Below, in pieces: positions 1-7,969 of a DNA stretch of 64,000 bases (its first letter is position 1; every line of letters starts with the position of its first letter). Made by a program: the position numbers and the translations under genes. Source of the stretch: Streptomyces griseomycini. Lineage in GTDB: Bacteria; Actinomycetota; Actinomycetes; Streptomycetales; Streptomycetaceae. The notes beneath the pieces were generated by a model, which was not told the DNA's origin, ran no database searches, and saw nothing but the letters and a program-made list of their open reading frames with translations. The DNA lies in assembly GCF_014203535.1 (NCBI RefSeq), contig NZ_JACHJI010000007.1, positions 372,001-436,000 of the forward strand, given 5' to 3'.

Positions 1-2
1 TC

Positions 3-212
3 TTCCCGGCCGAGCACTTCTTCGAGGAGTGGGGCCCGACCGAGGTCCCGGCCGCGCCGGGCGCCCCGGCGGAACCGTCGGCGGAGTCCTCCGACGAGCC
101 GGCCGGCGAGGCCGGCGAGACGCCGGGCGGCACCGAGTCCGGGGTTCCGGCGGACGGCGCCACGGGCGCCCCGTCCGACGCGGCCTCCGCGAGCGAGCAG
201 GCCGGCCACTGA
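3..212 (+). CDS. 3' end of an unidentified gene
   Basis: Only the last 69 codons are in the window; the reading frame enters from the left edge and stops at TGA 210-212. The visible part begins with an aromatic/acidic stretch (FPAEHFFEEW) and then becomes a low-complexity tail rich in Pro, Ala, Glu, Ser and Gly, which looks disordered. Codon third positions are almost all G/C, as expected for a real Streptomyces gene. A strong hairpin follows 16 bases after the stop, so transcription probably ends here. I do not recognise the family from the tail alone. Confidence 0.7.
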   Translation, partial: FPAEHFFEEWGPTEVPAAPGAPAEPSAESSDEPAGEAGETPGGTESGVPADGATGAPSDAASASEQAGH

Positions 213-228
213 CCGGTCCTACGACGCG

Positions 229-275
229 CACGGTGAAGGGCGGGACCCCTGCGAGGGGTCCCGCCCTTCACCGTG
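229..275. terminator. Perfect 22-bp hairpin, likely bidirectional terminator
   Basis: Arms 229-250 and 254-275 are perfectly complementary over 22 bp around a 3-base loop. It sits between the convergent partial gene on the left and the phoR-phoP operon on the right, where a shared terminator is expected. There is no clear U tract, which is usual for Streptomyces terminators. Confidence 0.85.
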
Positions 276-325
276 CCGGGCACCGTGGCGAGGGCCGCCG
301 CACCGAGGACGCGGCCGCCCTCGCC

Positions 326-394
326 ACGGCTCGGACCCGCAACCCGGCCCCCGCACCGTCACCAGGTGGCGCGGCGCGCCCGGGTCCGGCTCGA
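326..394 (-). pseudogene. Remnant copy of the phoP 3' end
   Basis: This stretch matches the last codons of phoP (486-554) at a fixed offset of exactly 160 bases: 63 of 69 positions are identical by my count. Read on the minus strand it gives EPDPGAPRHLVTVRGPGCGSEP, against EPDPGAPRYLVTVRGLGYKFEP at the PhoP C-terminus. The phoP stop codon is not preserved. All six differences are A or T in phoP and G or C here. Outside the block the similarity ends abruptly on both sides. It looks like a short local duplication or the end of a deleted paralogue; function is unlikely. Confidence 0.75.
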
Positions 395-483
395 ACGCCG
401 TCCCCGACGCGCCCCTCGCACCGCTGTGCGGGCCTCGGAGCGCCGCGCCGGACCCCGTCCGCCGACCCACCCCGGACCCACCT

Positions 484-1164
484 CTACGGCTCGAACTTGT
501 AACCCAGCCCCCGCACCGTCACCAGGTAGCGCGGCGCGCCCGGGTCCGGCTCGATCTTGGCGCGCAGCCGCTTGACGTGGACGTCGAGGGTCTTGGTGTC
601 GCCCACGTAGTCGGCGCCCCAGACGCGGTCGATGAGCTGCATGCGGGTGAGCACCCGGCCGGCGTTGCGCAGCAGCATCTCCAGCAGGTCGAACTCCTTC
701 AGCGGCAGGTCGATCTTGGTGCCGCCCACGGTCACCACGTGCCGGTCGACGTCCATCCGGACCGGGCCCGCCTCCAGCGCCGCGGGGGCGACCTCCTCGG
801 GCTCACCGCGGCGGCGCAGCACCGCGCGGATGCGGGCGACCAGCTCGCGCGAGGAGAACGGCTTGGTGACGTAGTCGTCGGCCCCTATCTCCAGGCCGAC
901 CACCTTGTCGATCTCGCTGTCCTTGGCGGTCACCATGATGACGGGGACGTTGGAGCGGCCGCGCAGCTGCCGGCACACCTCGGTGCCCGGCAGTCCGGGC
1001 AGCATCAGGTCGAGGAGGACGAGGTCGGCGCCGTTGCGCTCGAACTCGTCGAGTCCGTCGGGCCCGGTGGTCGCGACGGCGACCTCGAAGCCCTCCTTGC
1101 GGAGCATGTACGACAGGGCGTCGGAGAAGGACTCCTCGTCCTCGACGACGAGCACACGGGTCAC
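484..1164 (-). CDS. phoP: PhoP, phosphate-responsive response regulator
   Basis: 226-aa OmpR-family response regulator that activates the phosphate-starvation regulon and, in streptomycetes, represses antibiotic production. The N-terminal receiver (about residues 4-115) has the acidic pair near D9, phospho-acceptor D52 (LVLLDLMLPG), T79 and K101. A winged-helix DNA-binding domain follows (about 130-225) with the DTKTLDVHVKRLR recognition region. The GTG start at 1164 overlaps the TGA stop of phoR as GTGA, with a GGAGG ribosome site upstream, so the two are translationally coupled. Gene order and sequence match S. coelicolor phoP (SCO4230). It is read away from the PHO box at 2524-2556 and should autoregulate. 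Confidence 0.96.
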   Translation of the reverse strand: MTRVLVVEDEESFSDALSYMLRKEGFEVAVATTGPDGLDEFERNGADLVLLDLMLPGLPGTEVCRQLRGRSNVPVIMVTAKDSEIDKVVGLEIGADDYVTKPFSSRELVARIRAVLRRRGEPEEVAPAALEAGPVRMDVDRHVVTVGGTKIDLPLKEFDLLEMLLRNAGRVLTRMQLIDRVWGADYVGDTKTLDVHVKRLRAKIEPDPGAPRYLVTVRGLGYKFEP

Positions 1165-2450
1165 GGAAGGACCTCCGGGGAGGGAAGCGTTTCGTACGCG
1201 GATGGATCGGAAGAGTGGGGGGATGAGGGGTGGGACCGTCCGGCCTCGTCGTCGAGGCCGGGCCCGTCCCGGTCGGACATCTGATGGGTGCGGTCGCGGG
1301 CCGCACCGGCCTCCGGCAGCCGCAGGGTGAAGGTGGAACCCTGGCCCTCGGCGCTCCACACCGTGACCTCCCCGCTGTGCGAGGCGGCCACGTGCTTCAC
1401 GATCGCGAGGCCCAGGCCCGTGCCGCCGGTGGCACGGGAGCGGGCCGGGTCGACCCGGTAGAAGCGCTCGAAGATGCGCTCCTTGTCCTTGTCGGAGATA
1501 CCGATGCCCTGGTCGGTCACCGCTATCTCGATCATGTCCCCGCCGGGCTGCGCGACCCTGCGGGCCGCGATGCCCACGCGGGTGCGGGCGGGTGAGTAGT
1601 TGACGGCGTTCTCGACGAGGTTGCCGAGCGCGGCGGCGAGCTGGCCGCGGTGACCCCACACGCGCAGGTCGGCCGTGCCGCCGGCGGCCATGGTGATCTC
1701 CTTGGTGCCGGCCGCGTGCCGGCACCGGTCGATGGCCTCGGCGACCAGTTCGTCCACGCGGACGGGTTCGGCGTCCTCGAGGGGATCGTCGTTCTGCACC
1801 CGGGAGAGGTCGATGAGCTCCTGCACCAGGTTCGTCAGCCGGGTGGCCTCGATCTGCATGCGCCCGGCGAAGCGCTCCACCGCCTCGGGGTCGTCGGAGG
1901 CGTCCATGACCGCCTCCGACAGCAGGGAGAGGGCACCCACCGGGGTCTTCAGCTCGTGGCTGACGTTGGCGACGAAGTCGCGCCGCACCGCCTCGATGCG
2001 GCGGGCCTCGGTGAGGTCCTCGACGAGCAGCAGGACGAGCCGGGAGCCGAGCGGCGCCACCCGCGCGGAGACCGCGAGGGCCTCGCCGCGTCCGGTCCCC
2101 CGGCGGGCCAGGTCCAGCTCGACCTGGCGTATCTCGCCGTCGCGCCGGGTGTCGCGGGCCATCTGCAGCATGGGCTCCACGGCGAGCTTGCCGCCGCGGA
2201 CCAGTCCGAGCGCGTACGCGGCGGAGCTCGCCTTGACCACGCCGTCGGCCTCGTCCAGGACGACGGCGGAGGAGCGCAGCACGGACAGGACGGTGTCCAC
2301 GCCCGGCGGGAGCACCGGGTCCGTGTGCAGGGAGGTACGCGTGGGACGCCGCTGTTCGCGCTCGCTGAAGCGGAACGCCAGCATGGCGATGACGCCGGTG
2401 AGCACTCCGGCGATCGCTGCCACTGCGGCGACCGCCGCGTTCACGTCCAT
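1161..2450 (-). CDS. phoR: PhoR (SenX3-like) sensor histidine kinase
   Basis: 429-aa membrane histidine kinase that phosphorylates PhoP when phosphate is scarce. It has a single N-terminal membrane segment (about residues 8-27) with almost no extracellular loop, as in SenX3/PhoR of actinobacteria, then a PAS-like region (about 50-150), the H-box with catalytic H165 (ANVSHELKTP), an N-box (LVENAVNYSP), and G-boxes (DQGIGIS, GTGLGLAIVKH). The lack of a sensor loop fits indirect sensing through PhoU and the phosphate transporter. It is the first gene of the phoR-phoP operon and is divergent from phoU, sharing the PHO-box region. Confidence 0.95.
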   Translation of the reverse strand: MDVNAAVAAVAAIAGVLTGVIAMLAFRFSEREQRRPTRTSLHTDPVLPPGVDTVLSVLRSSAVVLDEADGVVKASSAAYALGLVRGGKLAVEPMLQMARDTRRDGEIRQVELDLARRGTGRGEALAVSARVAPLGSRLVLLLVEDLTEARRIEAVRRDFVANVSHELKTPVGALSLLSEAVMDASDDPEAVERFAGRMQIEATRLTNLVQELIDLSRVQNDDPLEDAEPVRVDELVAEAIDRCRHAAGTKEITMAAGGTADLRVWGHRGQLAAALGNLVENAVNYSPARTRVGIAARRVAQPGGDMIEIAVTDQGIGISDKDKERIFERFYRVDPARSRATGGTGLGLAIVKHVAASHSGEVTVWSAEGQGSTFTLRLPEAGAARDRTHQMSDRDGPGLDDEAGRSHPSSPHSSDPSAYETLPSPEVLP

Positions 2451-2523
2451 GCGTCCAGGTTAGGCACGGCCCAGGCACTGGCCACAGCCGTCGGGGGGCG
2501 AGCTCGAACACTCGTCGCCCAGA

Positions 2524-2556
2524 GTTCACCTTGGAGCCAGGGATGGTTCATTTGGG
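2524..2556. promoter_or_regulatory. PHO box (three 11-bp direct-repeat units)
   Basis: Between the divergent phoR and phoU genes lie GTTCACCTTGG (2524-2534), a degenerate middle unit AGCCAGGGATG (2535-2545) and GTTCATTTGGG (2546-2556). Streptomyces PhoP binds tandem 11-bp units beginning GTTCACC, so this is very likely the autoregulatory operator controlling phoRP and phoU. Confidence 0.85.
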
Positions 2557-2742
2557 ATGACGGAACCGGACGCGTAGGGGACGGAACGTGGGAGCGTGGG
2601 GTTCGCAGGGCGGTCGCGCGGGGTGCGCGACCGACGGCCGCACGGCGGGGCACCCGGCCCCGGACCCCGTAGGTGCCCAGGCCCCTGAACCCCGGGGGAG
2701 GCCGGCCCCTGAGCCCCGAACAGACGCATGAGAGGAACCCTG

Positions 2743-3444
2743 ATGCGGGACGCGTACCACGAGGAACTGGATTCGATCGGCGACGGTCTGGTGGAGATGG
2801 CCCGGCTGGTCGGGTCGGCGATCGGGCGCGCCACGACGGCCATCCTCGACGCCGACCTGAAGCTGGCGGAGAGCGTGATCGAGGCCGACCAGAAGGTCGA
2901 CGAGCTCCAGCACGACCTGGAGGCCCGGGCGATAGCCCTGCTGGCCCGCCAGCAGCCGGTCGCCACCGACCTGCGCATCGTCGTCACCTCGCTGCGCATG
3001 TCGGCCGACCTGGAGCGCTCCGGCGACCTCGCGCAGCACGTGGCGAAGCTCGCCCGGCTGCGCTACCCGGAGCGCGGGGTCCCGCGCGACCTGCACGCCA
3101 CGATCCTGGAGATGGGTCAGCTCGCCCAGCGCCTGATGGCGAAGGCGGCCGAGGTGATCATCACCAAGGACGTCGACCTGGCGCTCCAGCTGGAGCAGGA
3201 CGACGACGCGATGGACCTGCTCCACCGCACGCTCTTCCAGCACCTGATGGACGACCGCTGGAAGCACGGCATCGAGACAGCCGTCGACGTGACCCTGCTG
3301 GGCCGCTACTACGAGCGCTTCGCCGACCACGCGGTCTCGGTCGCCAAGCGGGTGGTCTACCTGGTCACCGGCGAGCACGCGGACGAGCTCCAGGCGGACC
3401 TGCAGACGGAGATCCAGACGGTGCCGGGGGCGGAGGGCGCCTGA
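2743..3444 (+). CDS. phoU: PhoU, phosphate signalling regulator
   Basis: 233-aa PhoU protein made of two repeated three-helix bundles (about residues 5-105 and 115-215), each with the conserved metal-cluster acidic motif (for example EADQKVDELQ and EQDDDAMDLL). PhoU couples the high-affinity phosphate transporter to the PhoR kinase and keeps it off when phosphate is plentiful. The ATG at 2743 was preferred over an in-frame ATG at 2728 because AGAGGAA lies just upstream and the protein then starts MRDAYHEELD as usual for the family. It is divergent from phoRP and shares the PHO box. Confidence 0.95.
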   Translation: MRDAYHEELDSIGDGLVEMARLVGSAIGRATTAILDADLKLAESVIEADQKVDELQHDLEARAIALLARQQPVATDLRIVVTSLRMSADLERSGDLAQHVAKLARLRYPERGVPRDLHATILEMGQLAQRLMAKAAEVIITKDVDLALQLEQDDDAMDLLHRTLFQHLMDDRWKHGIETAVDVTLLGRYYERFADHAVSVAKRVVYLVTGEHADELQADLQTEIQTVPGAEGA

Positions 3445-3566
3445 TCCGTGCGCGAGGGGAGGCGGCCGCGGCAGGCCTCCGGCGCCCGCGAGCCCCAGTG
3501 CGCCGTTGATGCGCCCGGCGGTACGGGCGTCCAATGGACCCAGGCACCAGCCTCGAGGAGGGACCC

Positions 3567-3722
3567 ATGGCCGAATCCCCCAGCACGTCGCCCGACCCCA
3601 CGCAGGAGCGCCAGACCGAGCAGCCCGCCGAGATCAGGAGCCTCGAGCTGATCGCCGCGTGCGGCTGCGGCTCGGGCTGCGGCTGCGGCTGCCAGTCGGG
3701 CAATCCCTGCCAGTGCGGCTGA
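3567..3722 (+). CDS. Small Cys-rich protein, putative metal-binding
   Basis: 51-aa protein with a GGAGGG ribosome site before the ATG. The N-terminal half is polar and Pro/Glu-rich. The last 20 residues form a glycine/cysteine tail with seven cysteines in C-x-C spacing (CGCGSGCGCG, then PCQCG). The spacing resembles metallothionein-like or metal-shuttle tails rather than disulfide patterns. It lies between phoU and a DUF4242 protein whose S. coelicolor homologue (SCO4226) binds nickel, so a metal-related role is plausible but inferred. A RiPP precursor is a less likely alternative, since no modifying enzyme is adjacent. A hairpin terminator follows 27 bases downstream. Confidence 0.75.
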   Translation: MAESPSTSPDPTQERQTEQPAEIRSLELIAACGCGSGCGCGCQSGNPCQCG

Positions 3723-3748
3723 CGCCGCGGCACACGGCGCGGCACGCG

Positions 3749-3782
3749 GAGGGCCCCGGCGATCCTGACCGCCGGGGCCCTC
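3749..3782 (+). terminator. 12-bp hairpin terminator
   Basis: Arms 3749-3760 and 3771-3782 are perfectly complementary (GAGGGCCCCGGC) with a 10-base loop, directly after the Cys-rich gene. Confidence 0.8.
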
Positions 3783-3894
3783 GGCATGCCGGTGGATGTG
3801 CGGGGGCGCAGCATGGAGGTACGGAGGCCGTGCGTACGGCCGTGCCGCGGCGCACGGCGGGCAGGCGAGCACACCCGGAAGGAGGTGCGAGGCC

Positions 3895-4146
3895 ATGGCC
3901 CAGTTCATGGATGTCCACCACGGCATGCGGGGCATCACGGAAGAGCAGCTGAGGCAGGCCCACGAGGCCGACCTCGCGATACAGCAGGAAGAGGGCGTCC
4001 ACTTCCAGCAGGCGTGGGCGGACCCGGAGTCCGGCACGGTCTACTGCCTCTCCGAGGCCCCGTCCGCCGAAGCGGTCCAGCGCATCCACGAACGGACCGG
4101 CCACAAGGCCGACGAGGTCCACGCGGTCCCGCTGTCGGTCCGCTGA
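3895..4146 (+). CDS. DUF4242 protein (SCO4226-like, nickel-binding type)
   Basis: 83-aa ferredoxin-like-fold protein of the DUF4242 family. The start is set by GGAGG at 3881-3885. It opens MAQFMDVHHGM, with the conserved D-V-H-H motif, then a helix-rich middle, and VYCLSEAPSAEAVQRIHERTGH near residues 44-63, the typical family core. The S. coelicolor homologue SCO4226, also next to phoU, has been reported to bind nickel. It is cytoplasmic with no signal peptide. The position, size and sequence match that locus, so a nickel-binding role is likely; its physiological job is not clear. Confidence 0.88.
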   Translation: MAQFMDVHHGMRGITEEQLRQAHEADLAIQQEEGVHFQQAWADPESGTVYCLSEAPSAEAVQRIHERTGHKADEVHAVPLSVR

Positions 4147-4183
4147 GCGGGGCCGCGCGGTCCCCGGCCGGGGTCGGCGCTCC

Positions 4184-5479
4184 TCAGGAAGCGCTGACCT
4201 CCGGCTTCCCTCCGGCCACGTCGGCCACCCGGTCCGGCACCTCGTCGGTCGGGACCGCTTCGGCCGGCACCGTCTCGGCCGGCAGCCGCCGCATCAGCGC
4301 CGCGTAGCCGAGTCCGGCCACCGTGCCGACGACGGCGCACAGGCCCCACAGCCACTCGGCCCCGAACCGGTCGATCACGGCACCCGACATCAGCGGGGCG
4401 ACGAGCGCGGCGACGGCCCAGGACATGGTGTACATCCCCTGGTACCGCCCACGGCCGTGCGTCGGCGACAGCCGGACCACGAGACCGGTCTGGGTGGGCG
4501 CGTTGACGATCTCGGCGAGGGTCCACACGCAGACGGTGAGGGCGAAGACGCCGACCGACCCGGCGAAGGCGGTGAGGCCGAAGCCGTACCCCGCGAGCAG
4601 CGAGGAGATCACCAGCAGCCGCCCGGGATCGCGGTGCTCGATGAACCGGGTGACCGGGATCTGCAGCACGACGATGAGCACGCCGTTGACCGCGATGGCC
4701 GTGCCGTAGTCCGCGGGCGTGAACCCGGCCTCGCCCATGGCCACCGGCAGCCCCAGATAGCCCTGCTGGAAGATCAGCGCGACGAGGAAGGACAGCCCGA
4801 CGACGCCCATGAACCGCCCGTCGCGCAGCACGGTCCCCAGCCCCACGGACTCCTCCCGCGCCGCCTCGGCACCGCTCCGCGCGGGCTTCGACTCGGGCAG
4901 CTTCACGAAGACGACGACGGCGCACACCATCGTCATCACGGCCTCGATGAGGAACCCGGCGAGGTAGCTGTGCTCGGCGATGAACCCGGCGGCCATGGAG
5001 GAGACGGCGAAGCCGAGGTTGATGGCCCAGTAGTTGAGGGAGAAGGCGCGGATACGGTCCTCGGGCCGCACGATGTCGGCCATCATCGCCTGGACGGCGG
5101 GCCGGGAGGCGTTGGAGGCCATGCCGACGAGGAAGGCGACGCCGGCGATGGCGACGGGGTCGCGCACGAACCCGAGGGCCGCCACGGACACGGCGGTGGA
5201 CGCCTGCGCGACCAGCAGCGTGGGCCGCCGCCCGAGCCGGTCGGTCATCACCCCGGCGCCCAGGGACGAGATCACCCCGCCGAGGCCGTGCAGGGCGGCG
5301 ACGAGACCGGCGTAGGTGGCGGAGTAGCCGCGGTCGAGGGTCAGGTACAGCGCCATGAAGGTGGCGACGAAGCCGCCGAGCCGGTTGACCAGGGTGCTGG
5401 TCCACAGCCACCAGAACGCCGGGGGCAGCCCGGAGACGGTCTCCCGGACCGCGTGTCTCGCACGGGCGACGGATGACAT
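4184..5479 (-). CDS. MFS transporter (DHA1-type exporter)
   Basis: 431-aa integral membrane protein with 12 predicted helices and the MFS signature between helices 2 and 3 (GVMTDRLGRRPTLL, about residues 72-85). Such DHA1-like carriers are proton-driven exporters of small molecules, often drugs; the substrate cannot be told from sequence. The ATG at 5479 is chosen because AGGGGGG lies just upstream and the protein then starts in a short cytoplasmic tail; the open frame continues a further 30 codons upstream. It is divergent from gpmA. Confidence 0.88.
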   Translation of the reverse strand: MSSVARARHAVRETVSGLPPAFWWLWTSTLVNRLGGFVATFMALYLTLDRGYSATYAGLVAALHGLGGVISSLGAGVMTDRLGRRPTLLVAQASTAVSVAALGFVRDPVAIAGVAFLVGMASNASRPAVQAMMADIVRPEDRIRAFSLNYWAINLGFAVSSMAAGFIAEHSYLAGFLIEAVMTMVCAVVVFVKLPESKPARSGAEAAREESVGLGTVLRDGRFMGVVGLSFLVALIFQQGYLGLPVAMGEAGFTPADYGTAIAVNGVLIVVLQIPVTRFIEHRDPGRLLVISSLLAGYGFGLTAFAGSVGVFALTVCVWTLAEIVNAPTQTGLVVRLSPTHGRGRYQGMYTMSWAVAALVAPLMSGAVIDRFGAEWLWGLCAVVGTVAGLGYAALMRRLPAETVPAEAVPTDEVPDRVADVAGGKPEVSAS

Positions 5480-5628
5480 GGGACCCCCCTGATGTAAGCG
5501 GCTGAGACGGTGGGCACAACTTACGAAGGAACGGTCGCGGCGGGCCACTCGATTAACAGATCCCGTCAACCGTCCGCCAAGCGGGCGGGGCGCGCGGCCC
5601 CCGCGGGGCGTCGATTACGCTCGGGCAC

Positions 5629-6390
5629 ATGGCCGACGCACCGTACAAGCTGATCCTCCTCCGCCACGGCGAGAGCGAGTGGAACGAGAAGAACCTGTTC
5701 ACCGGCTGGGTGGACGTCAACCTCACCCCGAAGGGCGAGAAGGAGGCGACGCGCGGCGGCGAGCTGCTCAAGGAAGCCGGCCTGCTGCCCGACGTGCTCC
5801 ACACGTCCCTCCAGAAGCGCGCGATCCGCACCGCCCAGCTCGCGCTGGAGGCCGCCGACCGCCTGTGGATCCCGGTGAACCGCAGCTGGCGCCTGAACGA
5901 GCGTCACTACGGCGCCCTGCAGGGCAAGGACAAGGCGCAGACCCTCGCGGAGTTCGGCGAGGAGCAGTTCATGCTGTGGCGCCGCTCCTACGACACCCCG
6001 CCGCCCCCGCTCGCCAACGACGCCGAGTACTCCCAGTTCTCCGACCCGCGCTACGCGACCCTCCCGCCGGAGCTGCGCCCGCAGACGGAGTGCCTGAAGG
6101 ACGTCGTCGTCCGGATGCTCCCGTACTGGTTCGACTCGATCGTCCCCGACCTGCTGACCGGCCGCGTCGTCCTGGTCGCCGCCCACGGCAACAGCCTGCG
6201 CGCCCTGGTCAAGCACCTCGACGGCATCTCGGACGCGGACATCGCGGGCCTGAACATCCCGACGGGCATCCCGCTGGTCTACGAGCTCGACACCGACTTC
6301 AAGCCGGTCACGCCGGGCGGCAAGTACCTCGACCCGGAGGCGGCGGCGGCCGCGATCGAGGCGGTCAAGAACCAGGGCAAGAAGAAGTAA
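5629..6390 (+). CDS. gpmA: 2,3-bisphosphoglycerate-dependent phosphoglycerate mutase
   Basis: 253-aa dPGM that interconverts 3- and 2-phosphoglycerate in glycolysis. The phosphohistidine motif LRHGESEWN is at residues 11-19 and the acid/base region ERHYGALQGK near 87-96. The second catalytic histidine lies in VAAHGNSLRAL (about 185). Length and all active-site motifs fit the family. It is a single-gene unit divergent from the MFS gene and ended by a strong terminator. Confidence 0.96.
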   Translation: MADAPYKLILLRHGESEWNEKNLFTGWVDVNLTPKGEKEATRGGELLKEAGLLPDVLHTSLQKRAIRTAQLALEAADRLWIPVNRSWRLNERHYGALQGKDKAQTLAEFGEEQFMLWRRSYDTPPPPLANDAEYSQFSDPRYATLPPELRPQTECLKDVVVRMLPYWFDSIVPDLLTGRVVLVAAHGNSLRALVKHLDGISDADIAGLNIPTGIPLVYELDTDFKPVTPGGKYLDPEAAAAAIEAVKNQGKKK

Positions 6391-6402
6391 GCGCCCACGA
6401 GC

Positions 6403-6445
6403 AAGCCCCCTGCCTGCGGTTTCCCCGCCGGGAGGGGGCTTTTTG
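6403..6445 (+). terminator. Rho-independent terminator of gpmA
   Basis: AAGCCCCCT (6403-6411) pairs with AGGGGGCTT (6433-6441) and is followed by a run of T (6440-6444), a canonical intrinsic terminator, rare in this genome type. Confidence 0.9.
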
Positions 6446-6907
6446 CTGCCTCTGGGCTGTCGTTGGGCCGTGTTCGGTCATGAGCGAGGCTTCGTGAGGA
6501 TCTCTCGCGGGACTCGGCGTGCGGCCGGCCCCGCTCGGGCCCGGGGAGGACGCCGGCCGCGGCCGGCGCCGGTCTCCACGCCTCCTCGTTGAGCGACGTA
6601 CGCCAACTGTGCCCGCCGGGCGGCCCGGTGAGGACGAGCCGCCCGGTCACCGGCGGACCGTCGGCGACCTTCCACGGCGAGGTGGTCCCGACCGGCGGGA
6701 ACCGTTTCGCGTGCTCCCGGAGCGCGTCGGCGGCCGGACCCGCCGAGCGGCACATGGGGTGCGGGAAGGGGACCGTCGTTCACAGCCGCGCTGAGCGCCG
6801 CCCGCGCCTCGGAGCAGATCGTTCGGGCGTACGACCCGCGGACGCCGTTCTCCACTGACCGTGACTGGCCGGTCAAGATCTGTACGCGGCGATCACCAAC
6901 TGCGACC
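6446..6907. other. Gene-poor stretch after gpmA
   Basis: About 460 bases with no convincing gene. The minus strand has two overlapping open frames (roughly 6480-6880 and 6520-6755) that look protein-like in parts (SVENGVRGSYARTICSEARAA in one; PVTGRLVLTGPPGGHSW in the other), which could be one decayed gene split by a frameshift. I recognise no family in either, so no gene is called. Confidence 0.4.
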
Positions 6908-7120
6908 ATGTCCACCAGGGCACAAGCCCATGAGTCTGGGGGTAGGGCGTTGCGCAGTCTGATCGTGAATCTCCTCCTGGTCGTCGCCGTCTTCGCTCTG
7001 GCGCTGGTGGCGCTCGGCAGCGGCATGGGAGGGGTGGAGATCGGCATCTGGTTCTTTGCGCAGCTCGCTGCGATCACCTTCGTGGTTCTTCGGTACGTGC
7101 GGCAGAGGCGCCTCAGCTAG
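6908..7120 (+). CDS. Small membrane protein, unknown function
   Basis: Up to 70 aa with two hydrophobic helices (about residues 19-40 and 46-62) and a basic C-terminal end (RYVRQRRLS). The start is uncertain: the ATG at 6908 has no good ribosome site, whereas GGGGGTAGGG precedes an in-frame TTG about 42 bases downstream that would give a shorter protein beginning just before the first helix. No family is recognised. A bulged hairpin ends the unit. Confidence 0.55.
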   Translation: MSTRAQAHESGGRALRSLIVNLLLVVAVFALALVALGSGMGGVEIGIWFFAQLAAITFVVLRYVRQRRLS

Positions 7121-7179
7121 CCGTTCCCGGCCGTCCCTGGGCCGTCCGAGGTCAGCCAACGCCAACCAACGACAGAAGC

Positions 7180-7209
7180 CCACGGCGTCTGAACCGGTCA
7201 GAGCCGTGG
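7180..7209 (+). terminator. Bulged hairpin, probable terminator
   Basis: CCACGGC-g-TCTGA, loop ACCGG, then TCAGA-GCCGTGG gives a 12-bp stem with one bulged base. It lies between the small membrane protein gene and the convergent pseudogene. Confidence 0.6.
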
Positions 7210-7272
7210 ATCCCTTCAGCCTCGCTGGTCAGCGGGACCGGTGGTCGAAGGCCGCACCCCGCCCCAGTTGCT

Positions 7273-7835
7273 TCAGGACGAAGAGGTCACGGGCTGCAGG
7301 GCGTCGCGCTCGACCAGTGAGCCGTCAGGGCTCAGTGGGGAGGAGCGCGGCGGATCCGTGTCCTCCACAGCTCTGCGCACCTCCGCTTCCTGCTCGGCGG
7401 GACCGGGCCCGTGCGGGTCTCGCACGTGGAATCCGTACAGTTCGACGGCGTCCGCGTCGACGTCGTCGGGCTCGGGACGGCCCTCCTGTACGAACCCGCA
7501 GAGCGCTCGCAGCGCGTCCTCGCCCAGCTCCGGGGGCGGGAAGGGCGGGGCGTACGACTCTTCTTCCTCACCGGGCCAGGGGATGATGTCCGCTGGGCGG
7601 TCACCGGCCCAGTAGGGCAGTTCGAAGGTGAACGGTTCGCCGATGTTCTCGATGATTCCGCTGCCCGGCGGCAGGCCCAGGGAGCGGACGAGGCGTCCGT
7701 CCTCCCGCACGGCGAACGCCAGCCAGTCGACGACGCTGTGCACGGCGTGCAGGACGAGCCGTCGGCCGACACGCGCCGCAGCAACCCCGGCACGTCACCG
7801 TCCGCGTACACCAGCAGTCCCGTCTTGGCTCCCGA
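7273..7835 (-). pseudogene. Decayed DUF6928-type gene with frameshifting internal deletion
   Basis: The intact 3' part (from about 7773 down) reads GRRLVLHAVHSVVDWLAFAV and on through ENIGEPFTFELPYWAGDRP to the stop at 7273. The 5' part lies in a different frame (GAKTGLLVYADGDVPGLLRRVSA, 7832-7764). These are the two ends I recall for DUF6928-type Streptomyces proteins, which normally have roughly 80 further residues between them. The middle is missing, the join shifts frame, and the usual initiator Met before GAKT is replaced (TCG). The family name is from memory; the split reading frames are visible directly. Confidence 0.65.
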
Positions 7836-7969
7836 AGCCCCTCCCCAGAGCGTTACGCCTCAGGGTGGGCGCACCCTGGCCGCGCGCACCGACAAGGCGA
7901 CTCGACCTGCCTGCCCGGCCGGGGCACGACCGCGCCCGGCCGGGCGGACCGTTCACGTCCCCGCGCCGG

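Noticed and set aside
484..2529. A single 681-codon open frame spanning phoP and the reverse of phoR as a fusion
   Set aside because: PhoP has its own GTG with GGAGG at 1164 and phoR reads in another frame with all kinase motifs; the long frame is chance in GC-rich DNA.
3567..3722. Cys-rich peptide as a RiPP precursor
   Set aside because: No modification enzyme, protease or transporter specific to it is adjacent; the C-x-C glycine tail suits metal binding better.
6478..7077. Minus-strand gene of about 199 codons
   Set aside because: It overlaps the small membrane protein gene antisense and reads as arginine/alanine-rich chance sequence for most of its length.
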